Made by a program: the position numbers and the translations under genes. Positions 1-12,329 of a DNA stretch of 64,000 nt are shown here, piece by piece. The notes beneath the pieces are model-generated. The model ran no database searches and was not told the origin of the DNA. It was given only the letters and a program-made list of their open reading frames with translations. How positions within the stretch are numbered: position 1 is the first letter of the stretch; every line of letters begins with the position of its first letter. The DNA lies in assembly GCF_003933735.1 (NCBI RefSeq), contig NZ_RSED01000013.1:62001-126000 (forward strand), in the 5' to 3' direction. Source of the stretch: Aquabacterium soli. GTDB lineage: Bacteria; Pseudomonadota; Gammaproteobacteria; Burkholderiales; Burkholderiaceae_C.

Positions 1-1106
1 CGCCCCAGCAGGTCACCGACAACGAGAACAGCCTGACCGGCCGCTACCTGGCCCAGGCGCTGCGCATCGAGGTGCCGGGCAAGCGCCACCCGCTGACGGA
101 CGAGACCCCGCGCCTGCGCATCGTCAACGCACGTGGCCACAACCTCAAGGGCGTCACGGCCGAGATCCCCGTGGGCCTGCTGACCTGCGTCACCGGCGTG
201 TCCGGATCGGGCAAGTCCACCCTGGTCAACGACACGCTGTATGCCGCCGTGGCCCGCAAGCTCTACCAGAGCCACCTCGAGCCCGCACCGCACGACGAGA
301 TCGAAGGCCTGGAGCTGTTCGACAAGGTCATCAACGTCGACCAGTCTCCCATCGGCCGCACGCCGCGCAGCAACCCGGCCACCTACACGGGCCTGTTCAC
401 GCCCATCCGCGAGCTGTTCGCCGACGTGCCCACGGCCCGCGAGCGCGGCTACGGGGCAGGGCGCTTCTCCTTCAACGTGGCCGGTGGCCGCTGCGAGGCC
501 TGCCAGGGCGACGGCGTCATCAAGGTGGAGATGCACTTCCTGCCCGACGTGTACGTGCCTTGCGACACCTGCCACGGCAAGCGCTACAACCGCGAGACGC
601 TGGAGGTGCTCTACAAGGGCAAGAACATCCACGAGGTGCTCGACCTCACGGTGGAAGACGCCCTGGCCTTCTTCAGCGCCGTGCCTGCCATTGCCCGCAA
701 GCTGCAGACCCTGATGGACGTCGGCCTGGGCTACATCCGCCTGGGCCAGAGCGCCACCACCCTGTCGGGCGGCGAGGCGCAGCGCGTCAAGCTGGGCCTG
801 GAGTTGTCCAAGCGCGACACCGGCCGCACGCTGTACATCCTGGATGAGCCCACCACCGGGCTGCATTTTCACGACATCGCCTTGTTACTCAAGGTGTTAC
901 ACCAGCTGCGCGACGCCGGCAATACCATCGTGGTCATCGAACACAATCTGGACGTGATCAAGACGGCCGACTGGCTGATCGACATGGGCCCGGAGGGGGG
1001 TTCCGGCGGTGGCCAGCTGCTGCTGGCCGGCACGCCCGAGGCCCTGGTCGAGCACCCGGGCAGCCACACCGGCCGTTACCTCAAGCCCTTGCTGGCCGGT
1101 CGCTGA
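1..1106 (+). CDS. uvrA: Excinuclease ABC subunit A, C-terminal part (canonical UvrA)
   Basis: Partial gene: the reading frame is open from base 3 and its start lies outside the window. It encodes the last ~367 residues of the DNA-damage recognition ATPase of nucleotide excision repair, which loads UvrB at lesions. Visible are the Walker A motif of the second ATPase (GVSGSGKST), the zinc module (CEAC...CDTC) that touches damaged DNA, the ABC signature LSGGEAQR and the Walker B region [12 protein letters not shown], ending near [11 protein letters not shown]. The match to proteobacterial UvrA C-termini is close along the whole length, so this is the housekeeping copy, distinct from the double-length paralogue at 41.9-47.9 kb. 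Confidence 0.97.
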   Translation, partial: PQQVTDNENSLTGRYLAQALRIEVPGKRHPLTDETPRLRIVNARGHNLKGVTAEIPVGLLTCVTGVSGSGKSTLVNDTLYAAVARKLYQSHLEPAPHDEIEGLELFDKVINVDQSPIGRTPRSNPATYTGLFTPIRELFADVPTARERGYGAGRFSFNVAGGRCEACQGDGVIKVEMHFLPDVYVPCDTCHGKRYNRETLEVLYKGKNIHEVLDLTVEDALAFFSAVPAIARKLQTLMDVGLGYIRLGQSATTLSGGEAQRVKLGLELSKRDTGRTLYILDEPTTGLHFHDIALLLKVLHQLRDAGNTIVVIEHNLDVIKTADWLIDMGPEGGSGGGQLLLAGTPEALVEHPGSHTGRYLKPLLAGR

Positions 1107-1210
1107 TCCATCCTCCGTGCTGACAGGTCTTTCCCCTGGCCTGTCCCCGCCGATTTGTGTCACAGTCAAGCGGGGGATGACAACAGCAGTAGCAGTATTG
1201 AGGAGAGCCC

Positions 1211-2875
1211 ATGCCTGACAGGCCGACAGCCGGGCCGGGGGACGATCCCCGGGCGCTGAAGGAAGAAGTGGCGGCGCTGCGCGCGCAGATCGCCAACATG
1301 CAGACCGAACTGGAGGTGCTGGCCAGCCTCAGCCGAAACGTGCCGGGCGTGCTCTACGTGCTCGAACCGGATCACCGCGGGCTGCCCAGCGTCGTCTACT
1401 GCAGCGATGGCGTGCGCGACATCCTGGGCATCGCGCCCGACGAATGGAAGTCGAGCTTCGAGTCCGCTTACGAACACGTCTACCCCGCAGACCGCTCCAT
1501 GGTCCGCGTGCTGTGTGAATCGGCCATGAAGGCATCCGACCCGGCCGAGTTCGAGTTCCGCGTGGTGCTGGGAGACAAGGGTGTGCGCACCGTGGCCGGC
1601 CGGGCCATGTCCGGCTGCCAGATCAACGGGCGCTTCGTGCGCGTGGGCTACATCCATGACGTCACCGAAGAAAAGCTCTACCGCAGCGCCACTGTGCAGG
1701 TGCAGGCGGCCGAGCAGGCCAGCGCCGCCAAATCAGAGTTCCTCTCGCGCATGAGCCATGAGCTGCGCACGCCGCTCAACGCCATCCTGGGCTTTGCCCA
1801 GTTGCTCAAGATGCCTGAAAGCGAGCCGCTCACCAGCGGCCAACGACAGAAGATCGAGGTGATGGAGCAGGCCGGACAGCATCTGCTGGCCGTGATCAAC
1901 GACGTGCTGGATCTCTCGCGCATCGAATCAGGACGGTTGCCGCTGTCGCTGGAACCGGTGTCCAGCCGCGCTGCCTTCGAGCATGCGCTGGACCTGGTCG
2001 GCAGCCTGGCCGCCGAGAGCGGCGTGCACCTGCAGCCTTGCGATGAATGCGATGACCTGACCGTGCTGGCCGACCGCCTGCGGCTGCAGCAGGTGCTGGT
2101 CAACCTGCTGTCCAACGGCGTCAAGTACAACCGCCGGGGCGGCCATGTGCGTGTGCAGGCACGCCGCGAGGGCGAGCGCGTGATGCTGGAGGTCAGCGAT
2201 ACCGGCCGCGGCATGACCGAAGACCAGCAGGCTCACCTGTTCGAGCCCTTCAACCGCCTGGGTGCCGAGCAGACCGGCGTCGAGGGCTCGGGCATCGGTC
2301 TGGTCATCGTCAAGCGCCTGCTGCAGGTGATGGATGGCGACCTGGAGGTGCACAGCACGCCCGACGAAGGCACGCGCATGCGCTGCTGGCTGCCCGTGGC
2401 CACGGCCCCCGTGCTGGCGCGTCAGCCTCTGGCGGCCGACGAGCCGTCCCTCCTGGATGAGGGCATCGACGACCCCGACGGCCACCCCCGCCTGGAGGTG
2501 CTCTATGCCGAGGACAACCAGATCAACATCGACCTGGTCACCGAGATCCTGTCGCTGCTGCCCTGGTGCCGCGTGACGGTGGCGCACAACGGCACCGAAG
2601 CCCTGGCCGCCGTTCGCCGCCGCCGTCCCGACCTGCTGCTGCTGGACATGCAGCTGGGCGACATGAGCGGGTTCGACGTGGTGCGCCTGCTAGACCAGGA
2701 TGTCGAGACCACGGGCATCCCCAGGGTGGCCCTGTCGGCCGACGCCATGCCCGACACCATCCGCCGTGCCCAGGCCTGGGGTTTCAAGGCCTACCTGACC
2801 AAGCCGCTGGACGTGACGCAGCTGATCTCGACGGTCGAACTGCTGTCGCAAGAGGTGGCGGCGGCACGAGCGTGA
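1211..2875 (+). CDS. Hybrid sensor histidine kinase with PAS and receiver domains
   Basis: A 554-residue cytoplasmic hybrid kinase. Domains in order: a short coiled coil (about 14-40), a PAS fold (about 45-155), HisKA with the phospho-acceptor in MSHELRTPLN (His183), HATPase with N-box N298/N302, DTGRGM and GSGIGL (about 290-395), then a C-terminal receiver with acidic EDN, phospho-acceptor Asp479 (LLLLDMQ) and Lys531. There is no transmembrane segment, so it probably senses an internal or PAS-bound signal, or partner proteins. The ATG follows GAGGAGA at good spacing. No dedicated response regulator is adjacent: the next gene converges on it from the other strand. The ligand is unknown. Confidence 0.93.
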   Translation: MPDRPTAGPGDDPRALKEEVAALRAQIANMQTELEVLASLSRNVPGVLYVLEPDHRGLPSVVYCSDGVRDILGIAPDEWKSSFESAYEHVYPADRSMVRVLCESAMKASDPAEFEFRVVLGDKGVRTVAGRAMSGCQINGRFVRVGYIHDVTEEKLYRSATVQVQAAEQASAAKSEFLSRMSHELRTPLNAILGFAQLLKMPESEPLTSGQRQKIEVMEQAGQHLLAVINDVLDLSRIESGRLPLSLEPVSSRAAFEHALDLVGSLAAESGVHLQPCDECDDLTVLADRLRLQQVLVNLLSNGVKYNRRGGHVRVQARREGERVMLEVSDTGRGMTEDQQAHLFEPFNRLGAEQTGVEGSGIGLVIVKRLLQVMDGDLEVHSTPDEGTRMRCWLPVATAPVLARQPLAADEPSLLDEGIDDPDGHPRLEVLYAEDNQINIDLVTEILSLLPWCRVTVAHNGTEALAAVRRRRPDLLLLDMQLGDMSGFDVVRLLDQDVETTGIPRVALSADAMPDTIRRAQAWGFKAYLTKPLDVTQLISTVELLSQEVAAARA

Positions 2876-2890
2876 AGCGTCACGGGGACG

Positions 2891-4498
2891 TCACGTGGCC
2901 ATGAAACCGAGATCGTGCGTGGATGAGTTGAAGTTGCCCAGGTTGGGCAGGATGCCACTGAGATCGCCGGCCGACAGGCCCATCCACTTACCGAGCGTGT
3001 AGGCGTACTGGTCCACCGAGGTCGATGGCAGCATGGCGCCGTTCTGCAGCAGGTCGGGACTGTCGTACTGGTTGTTGGTGTTGCCGGTGGCCAGTTGCGG
3101 GTAGGTGCCATACACCTCCCGGCCGTTCACCGCCCCACCCATGATGAGATGGTGGCTGCCCCAGCCATGGTCGGTGCCATCGCCGTTGTTGGCCAGGTTG
3201 CGGCCAAACTCTGACGCGGTGAAGGTGGTGACCTGATTGCGCATGTCGCCGCTGGGCATCTGGCCAAGCACGCGGTCGAAGTAGGCCAAGGCATGGTTCA
3301 GCTGTGCCATGCGCTCGCTGTGCTCCTGGTTCTGGATGGCGTGTGTGTCAAAGCCACCCAGTGTCACCATGAACACCTGGCGCCGCATGCCCAGGTTGCC
3401 TGTCCGGTTGGCATCGATCAGACGGGCCACCATCTGGAACTGCAATGCCAGGGAGTTGAAGCGCGCCGCGCCGGTGTTGGGGCTGAGGTAGCTCAGCATC
3501 GGGTCGATCCACGGATTGGCATTGCCAGGTGTGGCCCAGGGCGCGGAGCCGTTCGTGCTGCTCAGAGGCGGCAGGATGGGCCCGATCAGGGATTGAATGG
3601 CCATGCTGCGTTGCGCCACCGCTTGGTGGTCGGCCCAGAAGAGGTTGTCTGCCGTGCCGGTGCTCATCACCTCGGCCATGGCGCTGCGCAGCGAGGAACT
3701 GCCCAACACCGACCCCCAACCGCCCAGGTCGAGCAGCCCCATCGCGCCCACCTGCAAGGCCTGCACCTGTGCGCCCGACAACCAGATGCCATTGCTGCCA
3801 GGAGACAGGCAGGTGAAGGAGCGCTGTGCCAGCCCTGCCGCCGCGCCCAGCCCGGTGGCATTGCCCGACATCAGCAGGTCGCCCATGCGGCCGCCCCAAC
3901 CATTGTCGGCACCTTCAGGCGAGAACGATTGCCAGGTCGATTGCTGGTCGTTGTGCGAGAACAGCTTGGCCGGCCGCGGTGCCACTTCACCGAGATACTC
4001 CGCCTTGGTCAGACGGCGCTTGAGCGGGCCCACGTTGGCCAGCACGGCCACGCGGCCAGCCTGATGAAGGCCTTGAACATCCGTCAGCAGCGGATGCATC
4101 GCGAACTGGCGTGATGCATGCGCCGCACGGCCCGAATGGCCGATGGGCAGAACACCGCCCAGACGTGCCGGCGAGCCGGCCTCTGCCTGGGTGTTGGCGG
4201 CCGTGCCCGCAGGCAGCAGGGCGATCGATGTGCCTGATCCGGCGGAGCCACGCGCCATCGGGTCGCGTTGGTTCACATAGTGTGTCCATGAGTCGCTGTC
4301 GGTGGGTACCACGGTGTTGTAGGCATCGTTGCCTCCCGCCAGGAACACACAGACCAAGGCCTTGTAGTCGCCCTGGGCGGCCTGGGCCGACGCGTGGCCC
4401 AGCATGGACAGGCTCATGCCCAGCGGGGCTGCAGCGCCCAGAGAACCCAGTGCGGCGGCGTGCCGCAGAAAGGCGCGGCGGCTGGCTTGTTGGCTCAT
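2891..4498 (-). CDS. DUF1501 family Tat-exported protein
   Basis: A 535-residue protein with a twin-arginine signal at the N-terminus (ASRRAFLRH, then a hydrophobic alanine-rich stretch ending near AQAAQ). The body has DUF1501 features such as VCVFLAGGNDAYNTVVP near the start, the GGFDTHAIQNQEHSERMAQL segment and TEFGRN/DHGWGSHH-like motifs (here ASEFGRNLA and DHGWGSHHL). As I recall, DUF1501 belongs to the alkaline-phosphatase-like clan, but no substrate is established. Its start lies 10 nt after the stop of the DUF1800 gene, so the two are very likely co-transcribed. This pairing recurs in many bacteria and suggests a shared periplasmic role. Confidence 0.93.
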   Translation of the reverse strand: MSQQASRRAFLRHAAALGSLGAAAPLGMSLSMLGHASAQAAQGDYKALVCVFLAGGNDAYNTVVPTDSDSWTHYVNQRDPMARGSAGSGTSIALLPAGTAANTQAEAGSPARLGGVLPIGHSGRAAHASRQFAMHPLLTDVQGLHQAGRVAVLANVGPLKRRLTKAEYLGEVAPRPAKLFSHNDQQSTWQSFSPEGADNGWGGRMGDLLMSGNATGLGAAAGLAQRSFTCLSPGSNGIWLSGAQVQALQVGAMGLLDLGGWGSVLGSSSLRSAMAEVMSTGTADNLFWADHQAVAQRSMAIQSLIGPILPPLSSTNGSAPWATPGNANPWIDPMLSYLSPNTGAARFNSLALQFQMVARLIDANRTGNLGMRRQVFMVTLGGFDTHAIQNQEHSERMAQLNHALAYFDRVLGQMPSGDMRNQVTTFTASEFGRNLANNGDGTDHGWGSHHLIMGGAVNGREVYGTYPQLATGNTNNQYDSPDLLQNGAMLPSTSVDQYAYTLGKWMGLSAGDLSGILPNLGNFNSSTHDLGFMAT

Positions 4499-4508
4499 GT
4501 TGATGACC

Positions 4509-6338
4509 TTATTGCTGGACGATGTAGGAGGGGGACAGTGCGATCAGCGCCACGGCGGCGGCGGCCCGCCGGCGCTTTTGCTGGTCGGTGCCGCGCGGCA
4601 TCGCGCCCACGGCGGTGACCACGCGCTCGTTCAGGGCCCCGCTCAGCGTGCCTCCGACCAGGCGGCGCGCGGCTTCATCGACCAGCCGTTGCGGGCGGGC
4701 GCTGTCGCTGCCATCGTCCAGGGCTTGGAGCACACTGAGGTTGAACTGGATATCGGGCTTGCCGGTTTGTGGGTTGGTCTCGCCCCAACCTTGATCCAGG
4801 GCACTGGTGATGAAGTTGGCATAGCCGAGCACCGAGGTTTCATTGGTGATCTGCATTTCCGGGGCGACGAGTTGCAAGGTGCCCAACTGGCTGCGCGGAG
4901 GCTTGTAGCCAGGGCGGTAGAAGTTGAAGACCGAAGGCGAACGCATCGGTGTCTGACCCAGGGCGTAGGCGGGGTCGTCCGTGCTTGATGCGTAATAGAA
5001 GGGGGCTGCGTTCTGGGCAGATTGCAGCGTGCCGTACATCGTCGAGCTGTGTGGGATGGCGCGCAGCAGCTGGGTCATGCGAAGCACGGGCTCGCGCAGC
5101 TTGCCGTAGGTGGCCATGCTGACGGCCGTGGAGGGCGAGCGCGCCTCCGCATCCAGCAAGATGGCCTTGACCACGGAGCGCAGGTTGCCATTGCTGCCGC
5201 GGAACGCAGCGCTCACCCGCGCCACGTACGCGGGGCTCGGATTGCTGGTCACCAGGCGCTGGATCAGCTGTTTGCTGATGAAGGGCGCCGTGTTGGGGTG
5301 GGTGGCCAGGCGGTCCAGGGCCAGGCGCAGGCTGAGGGCCGGGTTGGCCGTCGTCTGCGCCGGGATGGTGATTCCCAGGAAGCGCTTCTCGCTGGTGGAG
5401 TGCGCCTCGGCGTAGCCGCTCATGGGCATCCTGCTCTGCAGGGAGAAGTCGTTGCACCCTGTCGAGGGCCAGAAGCAGCGCCACCATTCGGCGTTGTTGC
5501 CTGCCGGACGGTGCCAGCTCCAGCCTGTGAACACCTTGGCCAGACCGCGCACATCGTCAGAGGTGTAGGTTTCGACGGGCTGACCGTTGACCAGCTTGGG
5601 GCTGCCATCGTCGTTGAGTTCGTACAGGCCAATGGAGAACAGCTGCATCACTTCTCGCGCGAAGTTCTCGTCCGGGATACGGCCGCTGATCGGGTCTTCC
5701 TTGCGGTTCTGCAACGTCGAGAGGTACACGCCCATGGCTGGGTGCAGCGCCACGCCCTCCAGCAGCTCACGGTAGGAGCCGGTGCTGCGTTCGGTCAGCA
5801 TGTCCATGTAGCTGGCTACCAGGCGGGCGTTGTCTGCCAATGTCGAGTCCATCGTCGACACCACGAAAATCTGCGACAGGGCATAGGCCACACGCTGGCG
5901 CAATTGGGCCGGATCCTGCACGGCATGGGTCCACCAGGTGTACGGAATGTCTTGCGCGCGCGCCTTGTCGGCATTCATCCTGGCGACCGATGCATCCACC
6001 GTGGCCACGTGCGAGACCGAGATGCCGGCGTCGAGCTGGGCATCGATCCAGCCTGCATAACCCAGGGACTGCACATTGGCCACGGAGGCTTGCGTGGCCC
6101 CGAAGCTCGCCTGAACGAGAAAGCGATGTGCGTCCCGTGCGCTGATGGCCGTGGTCTGGCCAGTGACGTTCGAGCCACTGCCACCTGATTCAGAGGCGGC
6201 TTGACCTGAGGTACTTCCGCCCGTGCTGGCGCTGCTTCCGCCGCCGCCACCACCGCCACCACCGCAGGCGCTGAGAACGCTCGCGGCCACTGCCGCGATC
6301 ACCGCCATGCGCGCGGCAGCCCATCCCATCCACTTCAT
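4509..6338 (-). CDS. DUF1800 family lipoprotein
   Basis: About 609 residues from the ATG at 6338. That start gives a clean lipoprotein signal, MKWMGWAAA... ending in lipobox LSAC (Cys25), followed by a run of ten glycines. A longer frame reaches a TTG at 6392 but would put 18 hydrophilic residues before the signal, so I reject it. The DUF1800 region includes HRFLVQASFGATQASV near the beginning, the NFAREVMQLFSIGLYELND segment and the RSPSVFNFYRPGY stretch near the C-terminus. The function of the family is unknown. First gene of a two-gene unit with the DUF1501 gene; the exported pair probably acts together at the periplasmic face. Confidence 0.92.
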   Translation of the reverse strand: MKWMGWAAARMAVIAAVAASVLSACGGGGGGGGGSSASTGGSTSGQAASESGGSGSNVTGQTTAISARDAHRFLVQASFGATQASVANVQSLGYAGWIDAQLDAGISVSHVATVDASVARMNADKARAQDIPYTWWTHAVQDPAQLRQRVAYALSQIFVVSTMDSTLADNARLVASYMDMLTERSTGSYRELLEGVALHPAMGVYLSTLQNRKEDPISGRIPDENFAREVMQLFSIGLYELNDDGSPKLVNGQPVETYTSDDVRGLAKVFTGWSWHRPAGNNAEWWRCFWPSTGCNDFSLQSRMPMSGYAEAHSTSEKRFLGITIPAQTTANPALSLRLALDRLATHPNTAPFISKQLIQRLVTSNPSPAYVARVSAAFRGSNGNLRSVVKAILLDAEARSPSTAVSMATYGKLREPVLRMTQLLRAIPHSSTMYGTLQSAQNAAPFYYASSTDDPAYALGQTPMRSPSVFNFYRPGYKPPRSQLGTLQLVAPEMQITNETSVLGYANFITSALDQGWGETNPQTGKPDIQFNLSVLQALDDGSDSARPQRLVDEAARRLVGGTLSGALNERVVTAVGAMPRGTDQQKRRRAAAAVALIALSPSYIVQQ

Positions 6339-6530
6339 GCACGCCACCAATCCGAACAATCGACCCACTGAAACCCTGGGGCGTTCGTTCAAATTCTTGG
6401 GTACTGCCTAGTGAACGCCTCCGACCGGTATCGGCGCGATGCTCCGTGTTTTCAAGCAGTCCAGGGGTAACGTGCCGTGCGCTAAATCACGGCACACATC
6501 AAAGGTTTGGGTGACAAGTTGTAAGGCCCC

Positions 6531-6572
6531 GCGTGCTGTAGGAAGCACGCTGACAAAGCGGGCGAAAACGCC

Positions 6573-6573
<1 letters not shown>
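6531..6573 (-). terminator. Possible terminator region after metH
   Basis: Read leftward, the hairpin GGGCG-TTTT-CGCCC overlaps the metH stop codon and is followed by a second hairpin, GCGTGC/GCACGC (6531-6550). The T-run is poor, so termination here is only a suggestion. Confidence 0.25.
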
Positions 6574-9374
<2,801 letters not shown>

Positions 9375-9386
9375 CCGCCGATTTTA
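9375..9386 (-). promoter_or_regulatory. -10-like element abutting the metH start
   Basis: On the minus strand TAAAAT (9381-9386) lies 6 nt before the ATG, so transcription would begin at or next to the start codon. No Shine-Dalgarno is visible. One of several such sites in the window. Confidence 0.4.
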
Positions 9387-9432
9387 CCGGGGAGGCGCCG
9401 GCCTTGCCGATCTTCCTTGGGGCCGCGTCTTG

Positions 9433-10170
9433 TCACAGGCCGCCATCGCTGAGGACCAGGGCCACCGCCTCGGCGCGTGAGCCCACCTGCAACTTGTCAT
9501 ACAACTTGTCGAGCTGGTTGCGGATGGTGGCCGGGCTGCGGCCCCGCAACTGGGCGATCTCCTGGTTGCTCCGCCCCGCAGCCAGCCAGCCCAGCAGATC
9601 CCGCTCGATGGCTGTCAACCGGTAGGGCGCATAATCTTGGGCTTGCGAAGGCGCGTACAGCCTGCACAGGGCCCCATGCAGCAGGGGACACAACAGGCTC
9701 AGCATGACGATGATGTGCGGGCGTTCCAGATCGGTGGGCACCTGCGCGAAGCTGAAGTACGAGGCCATGGCGCCGGACAGATCAGGCACGCCGTGCACGG
9801 CCAATCGCCCCAGTCCCAGGGACTCGATCTCCTGAATTTCGCGAGGCGACAGGCGCTCACGGTCCGCCGGAAGGTCGATCACCTCGGCCTGCCGGCTGCC
9901 CAGCCAGCGCTCGATCACCGGCCGCTCGCGGATGTTGATGTCGTCCGGGATGCGCTGCAGCAGCCAGGGCGGGTAGCGCACGCCGATGCGGTGGCGGATG
10001 TGGAGGTGGTCAAAGCGACGCTGGCCGATCACCGCCAGCAGCATGCCATGGGGCAGCAGCGCCGCCACGTGCTGCTCGACCAGTTGCTCGAAGCCGTCGG
10101 CACCCTCGACTCGGGCCGCCGCCTGCGCGAACCGCGCGAACCTGATCGCTTGCTCATCGCTCAATTCCAT
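9433..10170 (-). CDS. LuxR-family transcriptional regulator
   Basis: 245 residues. The C-terminal ~60 residues form a LuxR/GerE helix-turn-helix: YRLTAIERDLLGWLAAGRSN, then QEIAQLRGRSPATIRNQLDK, then YDKLQVGSRAEAVAL. The N-terminal ~180 residues match no receiver domain (no acidic pocket or phospho-Asp), and I cannot identify the sensory fold. It lacks a strong match to the acyl-homoserine-lactone-binding domain, so calling it quorum-sensing would be unsupported. It ends about 60 nt upstream of metH on the same strand; a regulatory link to metH is possible but not shown. Confidence 0.85.
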   Translation of the reverse strand: MELSDEQAIRFARFAQAAARVEGADGFEQLVEQHVAALLPHGMLLAVIGQRRFDHLHIRHRIGVRYPPWLLQRIPDDINIRERPVIERWLGSRQAEVIDLPADRERLSPREIQEIESLGLGRLAVHGVPDLSGAMASYFSFAQVPTDLERPHIIVMLSLLCPLLHGALCRLYAPSQAQDYAPYRLTAIERDLLGWLAAGRSNQEIAQLRGRSPATIRNQLDKLYDKLQVGSRAEAVALVLSDGGL

Positions 10171-10234
10171 GCGGCGTCCCGTGTGCTTCCTGTCGTGCTT
10201 CTTCCGGACGCCACTGTATCGCCAGGCTGGAGCG

Positions 10235-10807
10235 CTAGGGAATCAGGTCGATCGAGGCCGTCAGGGCCACTTGGCGACGCGCGACCCGGTCTGTGATCAC
10301 GGCATGCACCTGGTACCGGCCGATGGCATCGGTGTGATCGAATGTCGTCGCGAGGCTGGCGTGACCCAGTTGCACCTGTCCATCGGGCGAGGGCCGATCG
10401 CCCAGCGGGCCGGTGCCTCCGGGCGTCACACGGCCTTCGGGCGTGACCATGTTGAAGCGCACGGTGAGGTCGCAGGCGCCCTGCGCATTGGCCTGGCAAC
10501 CATGGTAGAGAACGCTGGCGGTGAGCTTCTCGCCCCGGCGCACTTTGTCTGTGCTTTTCAACTGTGGGGGCGTCGGGCGCGCCCATGCGCGCCTGAACGC
10601 GTCGCCATCGTTGCTCAGGACCAGCATGGCACCCAGGTTGCCGTTCGAGCGCATCTCCGGCCTGTCGGGCAGTGGCTTGCCATCGAGGGTGACCCAGCCG
10701 GCATGGCTGATCAGCGGGGCAGCCAGTGCGCAGGTCAGCAGCCGCAGGGCTGTCTGTAGGCCACGGCGTGGTAGGGGTTGTCGATGCAGGGGGCGGGCTG
10801 ACCGCAT
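10235..10807 (-). CDS. Exported hypothetical protein
   Basis: 190 residues from the ATG at 10807, chosen because CAGGAGAGA sits at ideal spacing; an in-frame extension to 10861 has no signal-like start. The N-terminus is a basic region followed by a hydrophobic stretch ending ISHA-GWVTLDG, consistent with Sec export. The mature part looks beta-rich, with segments such as GNLGAMLVLSN, a region with two cysteines (YHGCQANAQGACDLTVRF) and a final part speaking of an extracytoplasmic Ig-like fold (GRYQVHAVITDRVARRQVAL). I do not recognise the family. Stands alone between the patatin gene upstream and the LuxR-type gene downstream, all on the minus strand. Confidence 0.8.
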   Translation of the reverse strand: MRSARPLHRQPLPRRGLQTALRLLTCALAAPLISHAGWVTLDGKPLPDRPEMRSNGNLGAMLVLSNDGDAFRRAWARPTPPQLKSTDKVRRGEKLTASVLYHGCQANAQGACDLTVRFNMVTPEGRVTPGGTGPLGDRPSPDGQVQLGHASLATTFDHTDAIGRYQVHAVITDRVARRQVALTASIDLIP

Positions 10808-10901
10808 GGCGTCTCTCCTGTTTGAATGAGGACACCAGCATGGCCGTGCTGCCGGGCGCAAGGATGGGACATTCGTCCTATCGGAACCCTGGCCGGATCT
10901 G

Positions 10902-12110
10902 TCAGGGGTGAGTGCTCAGGCCAGCGCTGCTCAGGAAGGTGTCTTCGATCTGCAGCGAACTGCGGTGGCCCACGTCTGCGCGGTGTGCCGCCAGCCATCC
11001 CTCGGCCGCCTGACGCCCCAGGGCATGCAACTGCTGCAGGAAAGCCCAGTCGGTGTTGAACTTGCTGGAGGCGTTGTAGGGCATCAATCCATCGTCGTCG
11101 GCCACCATGTGCAGTCGCAGGTCCTTGTAGCGGCCCGGGTCCAGCTTCTGTTCCTTCAGCAGGCGCGAGACGAAGGCAATGGCCCGCATCTCGCCGATCA
11201 GGCTGGTGTTGAAGGTGATTTCGCTGAGCCGGTCGATGATGTCCATGCTGCGCGTGGGCGTGTCGTGCCGCATCAACGCGTTGATCTTGACCAGCAGGAT
11301 GTCCATCGCCTGCGTGTTGTAGATCAGCGGGAAAAGAGCGGGGTTGCCGGTATAGCCACCATCCCAGTAAGGCTCGCCGTCGATCTCGACGGCCTGGAAC
11401 ACGAAGGGCAGGCAGGCTGAGGCCAGCAGGGCGTCCACGCTCAGCGCTTGGTCGGTGAAGACCCGGGCCTGGCCCGTGCGCACCGAAGTGGCGGTGATGA
11501 ACAGGTGCACGCCGCAATCCTGGCATCCCTGGTGCAGGGCCTCGACCTTCACGTGGCGCTGCAGCACGTCGCGCAGTGGGTTCAGGTTCAGGGGGTTGAA
11601 CTCATAGGGGCTGAAGGCCCGCGTGAACATGTTCAGCCATTGGTAGGCCGGGAACTGGTCGAAGTTGAACTCGGGCCGCAGCATGCCGTTCTGGATCGTG
11701 AGCGGCGAGAAGATGGGCCCGTGGCGGCTGACGTCCTGCCAGAAATCGCGCAGGCCTTGCTGCGCCCGGCGGCGGGCCTCGGCCTCACCGCCCTCGGCGT
11801 GGCCCTGCACATAGGCGCTGAGCATCACTGCGCCGTTCAAGGCACCCGCGCTGGTGCCTGAGATGCCCATGAAGTTCAGCCCGTCGTCGTCCAGCAGGCG
11901 GTCGAGCACACCCCATGTGAAGGCGCCGTGGGATCCGCCGCCCTGCAAGGCCAGGTCCACCGTGGGCCGGTCGCCGGGCGCTGGCTTCTTGCGCCGCGGA
12001 GTGATGGCCTTGCGGGCGGGCGCCTTGGACTGAGTGCTGGCCGCTGCGTTTTGACGCAAAGGGCTGCTGGTGGACGGGGCAGGCTTGGCGGGTGTACGGC
12101 GAGGGCTCAT
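10902..12110 (-). CDS. Patatin-like phospholipase family protein
   Basis: About 402 residues from the ATG at 12110 (a GTG two codons earlier is also possible). An N-terminal tail of ~50 residues is rich in Lys, Ala, Pro and Ser and looks disordered. The catalytic domain follows: oxyanion loop [12 protein letters not shown], nucleophile elbow GTSAG, and the catalytic Asp in DGGYTGNP, which together make the Ser-Asp dyad of bacterial patatins. The C-terminal region ([20 protein letters not shown]) resembles the DUF3734 type often found in PHA-making betaproteobacteria. Likely a cytoplasmic acyl hydrolase; the substrate is not known. It is transcribed away from recA, sharing a ~220-bp divergent promoter region. 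Confidence 0.9.
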   Translation of the reverse strand: MSPRRTPAKPAPSTSSPLRQNAAASTQSKAPARKAITPRRKKPAPGDRPTVDLALQGGGSHGAFTWGVLDRLLDDDGLNFMGISGTSAGALNGAVMLSAYVQGHAEGGEAEARRRAQQGLRDFWQDVSRHGPIFSPLTIQNGMLRPEFNFDQFPAYQWLNMFTRAFSPYEFNPLNLNPLRDVLQRHVKVEALHQGCQDCGVHLFITATSVRTGQARVFTDQALSVDALLASACLPFVFQAVEIDGEPYWDGGYTGNPALFPLIYNTQAMDILLVKINALMRHDTPTRSMDIIDRLSEITFNTSLIGEMRAIAFVSRLLKEQKLDPGRYKDLRLHMVADDDGLMPYNASSKFNTDWAFLQQLHALGRQAAEGWLAAHRADVGHRSSLQIEDTFLSSAGLSTHP

Positions 12111-12223
12111 GGGCACAGTCTATACACATTTGCTGCGGTGCAGCAAATGATGGGCTGGTGGCTGATTGATCCATTGCCCCCAACCGGGCCACCCTTCAGA
12201 GGGCGTGAAAATAAAGAGACGAG

Positions 12224-12243
12224 TACTGTACAAAGATCCAGTC
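12224..12243 (+). promoter_or_regulatory. LexA (SOS) box upstream of recA
   Basis: The 20-mer reads TACTGT-N8-CCAGTC: CTGT at 12226-12229, an 8-nt spacer and CCAG at 12238-12241, one mismatch from the CTGT-N8-ACAG consensus used by LexA in Beta- and Gammaproteobacteria. It lies just upstream of the likely -10 (CATAAT, 12249-12254), where bound LexA would block RNA polymerase. Confidence 0.8.
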
Positions 12244-12248
12244 TTTGC

Positions 12249-12254
12249 CATAAT
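12249..12254 (+). promoter_or_regulatory. recA -10 element
   Basis: CATAAT, one base from TATAAT, sits 6 nt after the SOS box and ~75 nt before the recA start. The -35 position falls inside the LexA box and is weak. Confidence 0.5.
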
Positions 12255-12329
12255 GGCGCCAACACGTCGGCCCGGCCGATACCCACCCAACCTCTCGCGG
12301 CCCCTGCTGCCGCCCCTCGGAGACCCCGC

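Noticed and set aside
6240-6264. Slippery glycine run as a frameshift
   Set aside because: The frame is intact on both sides and the run follows a lipobox as in two other lipoproteins here.
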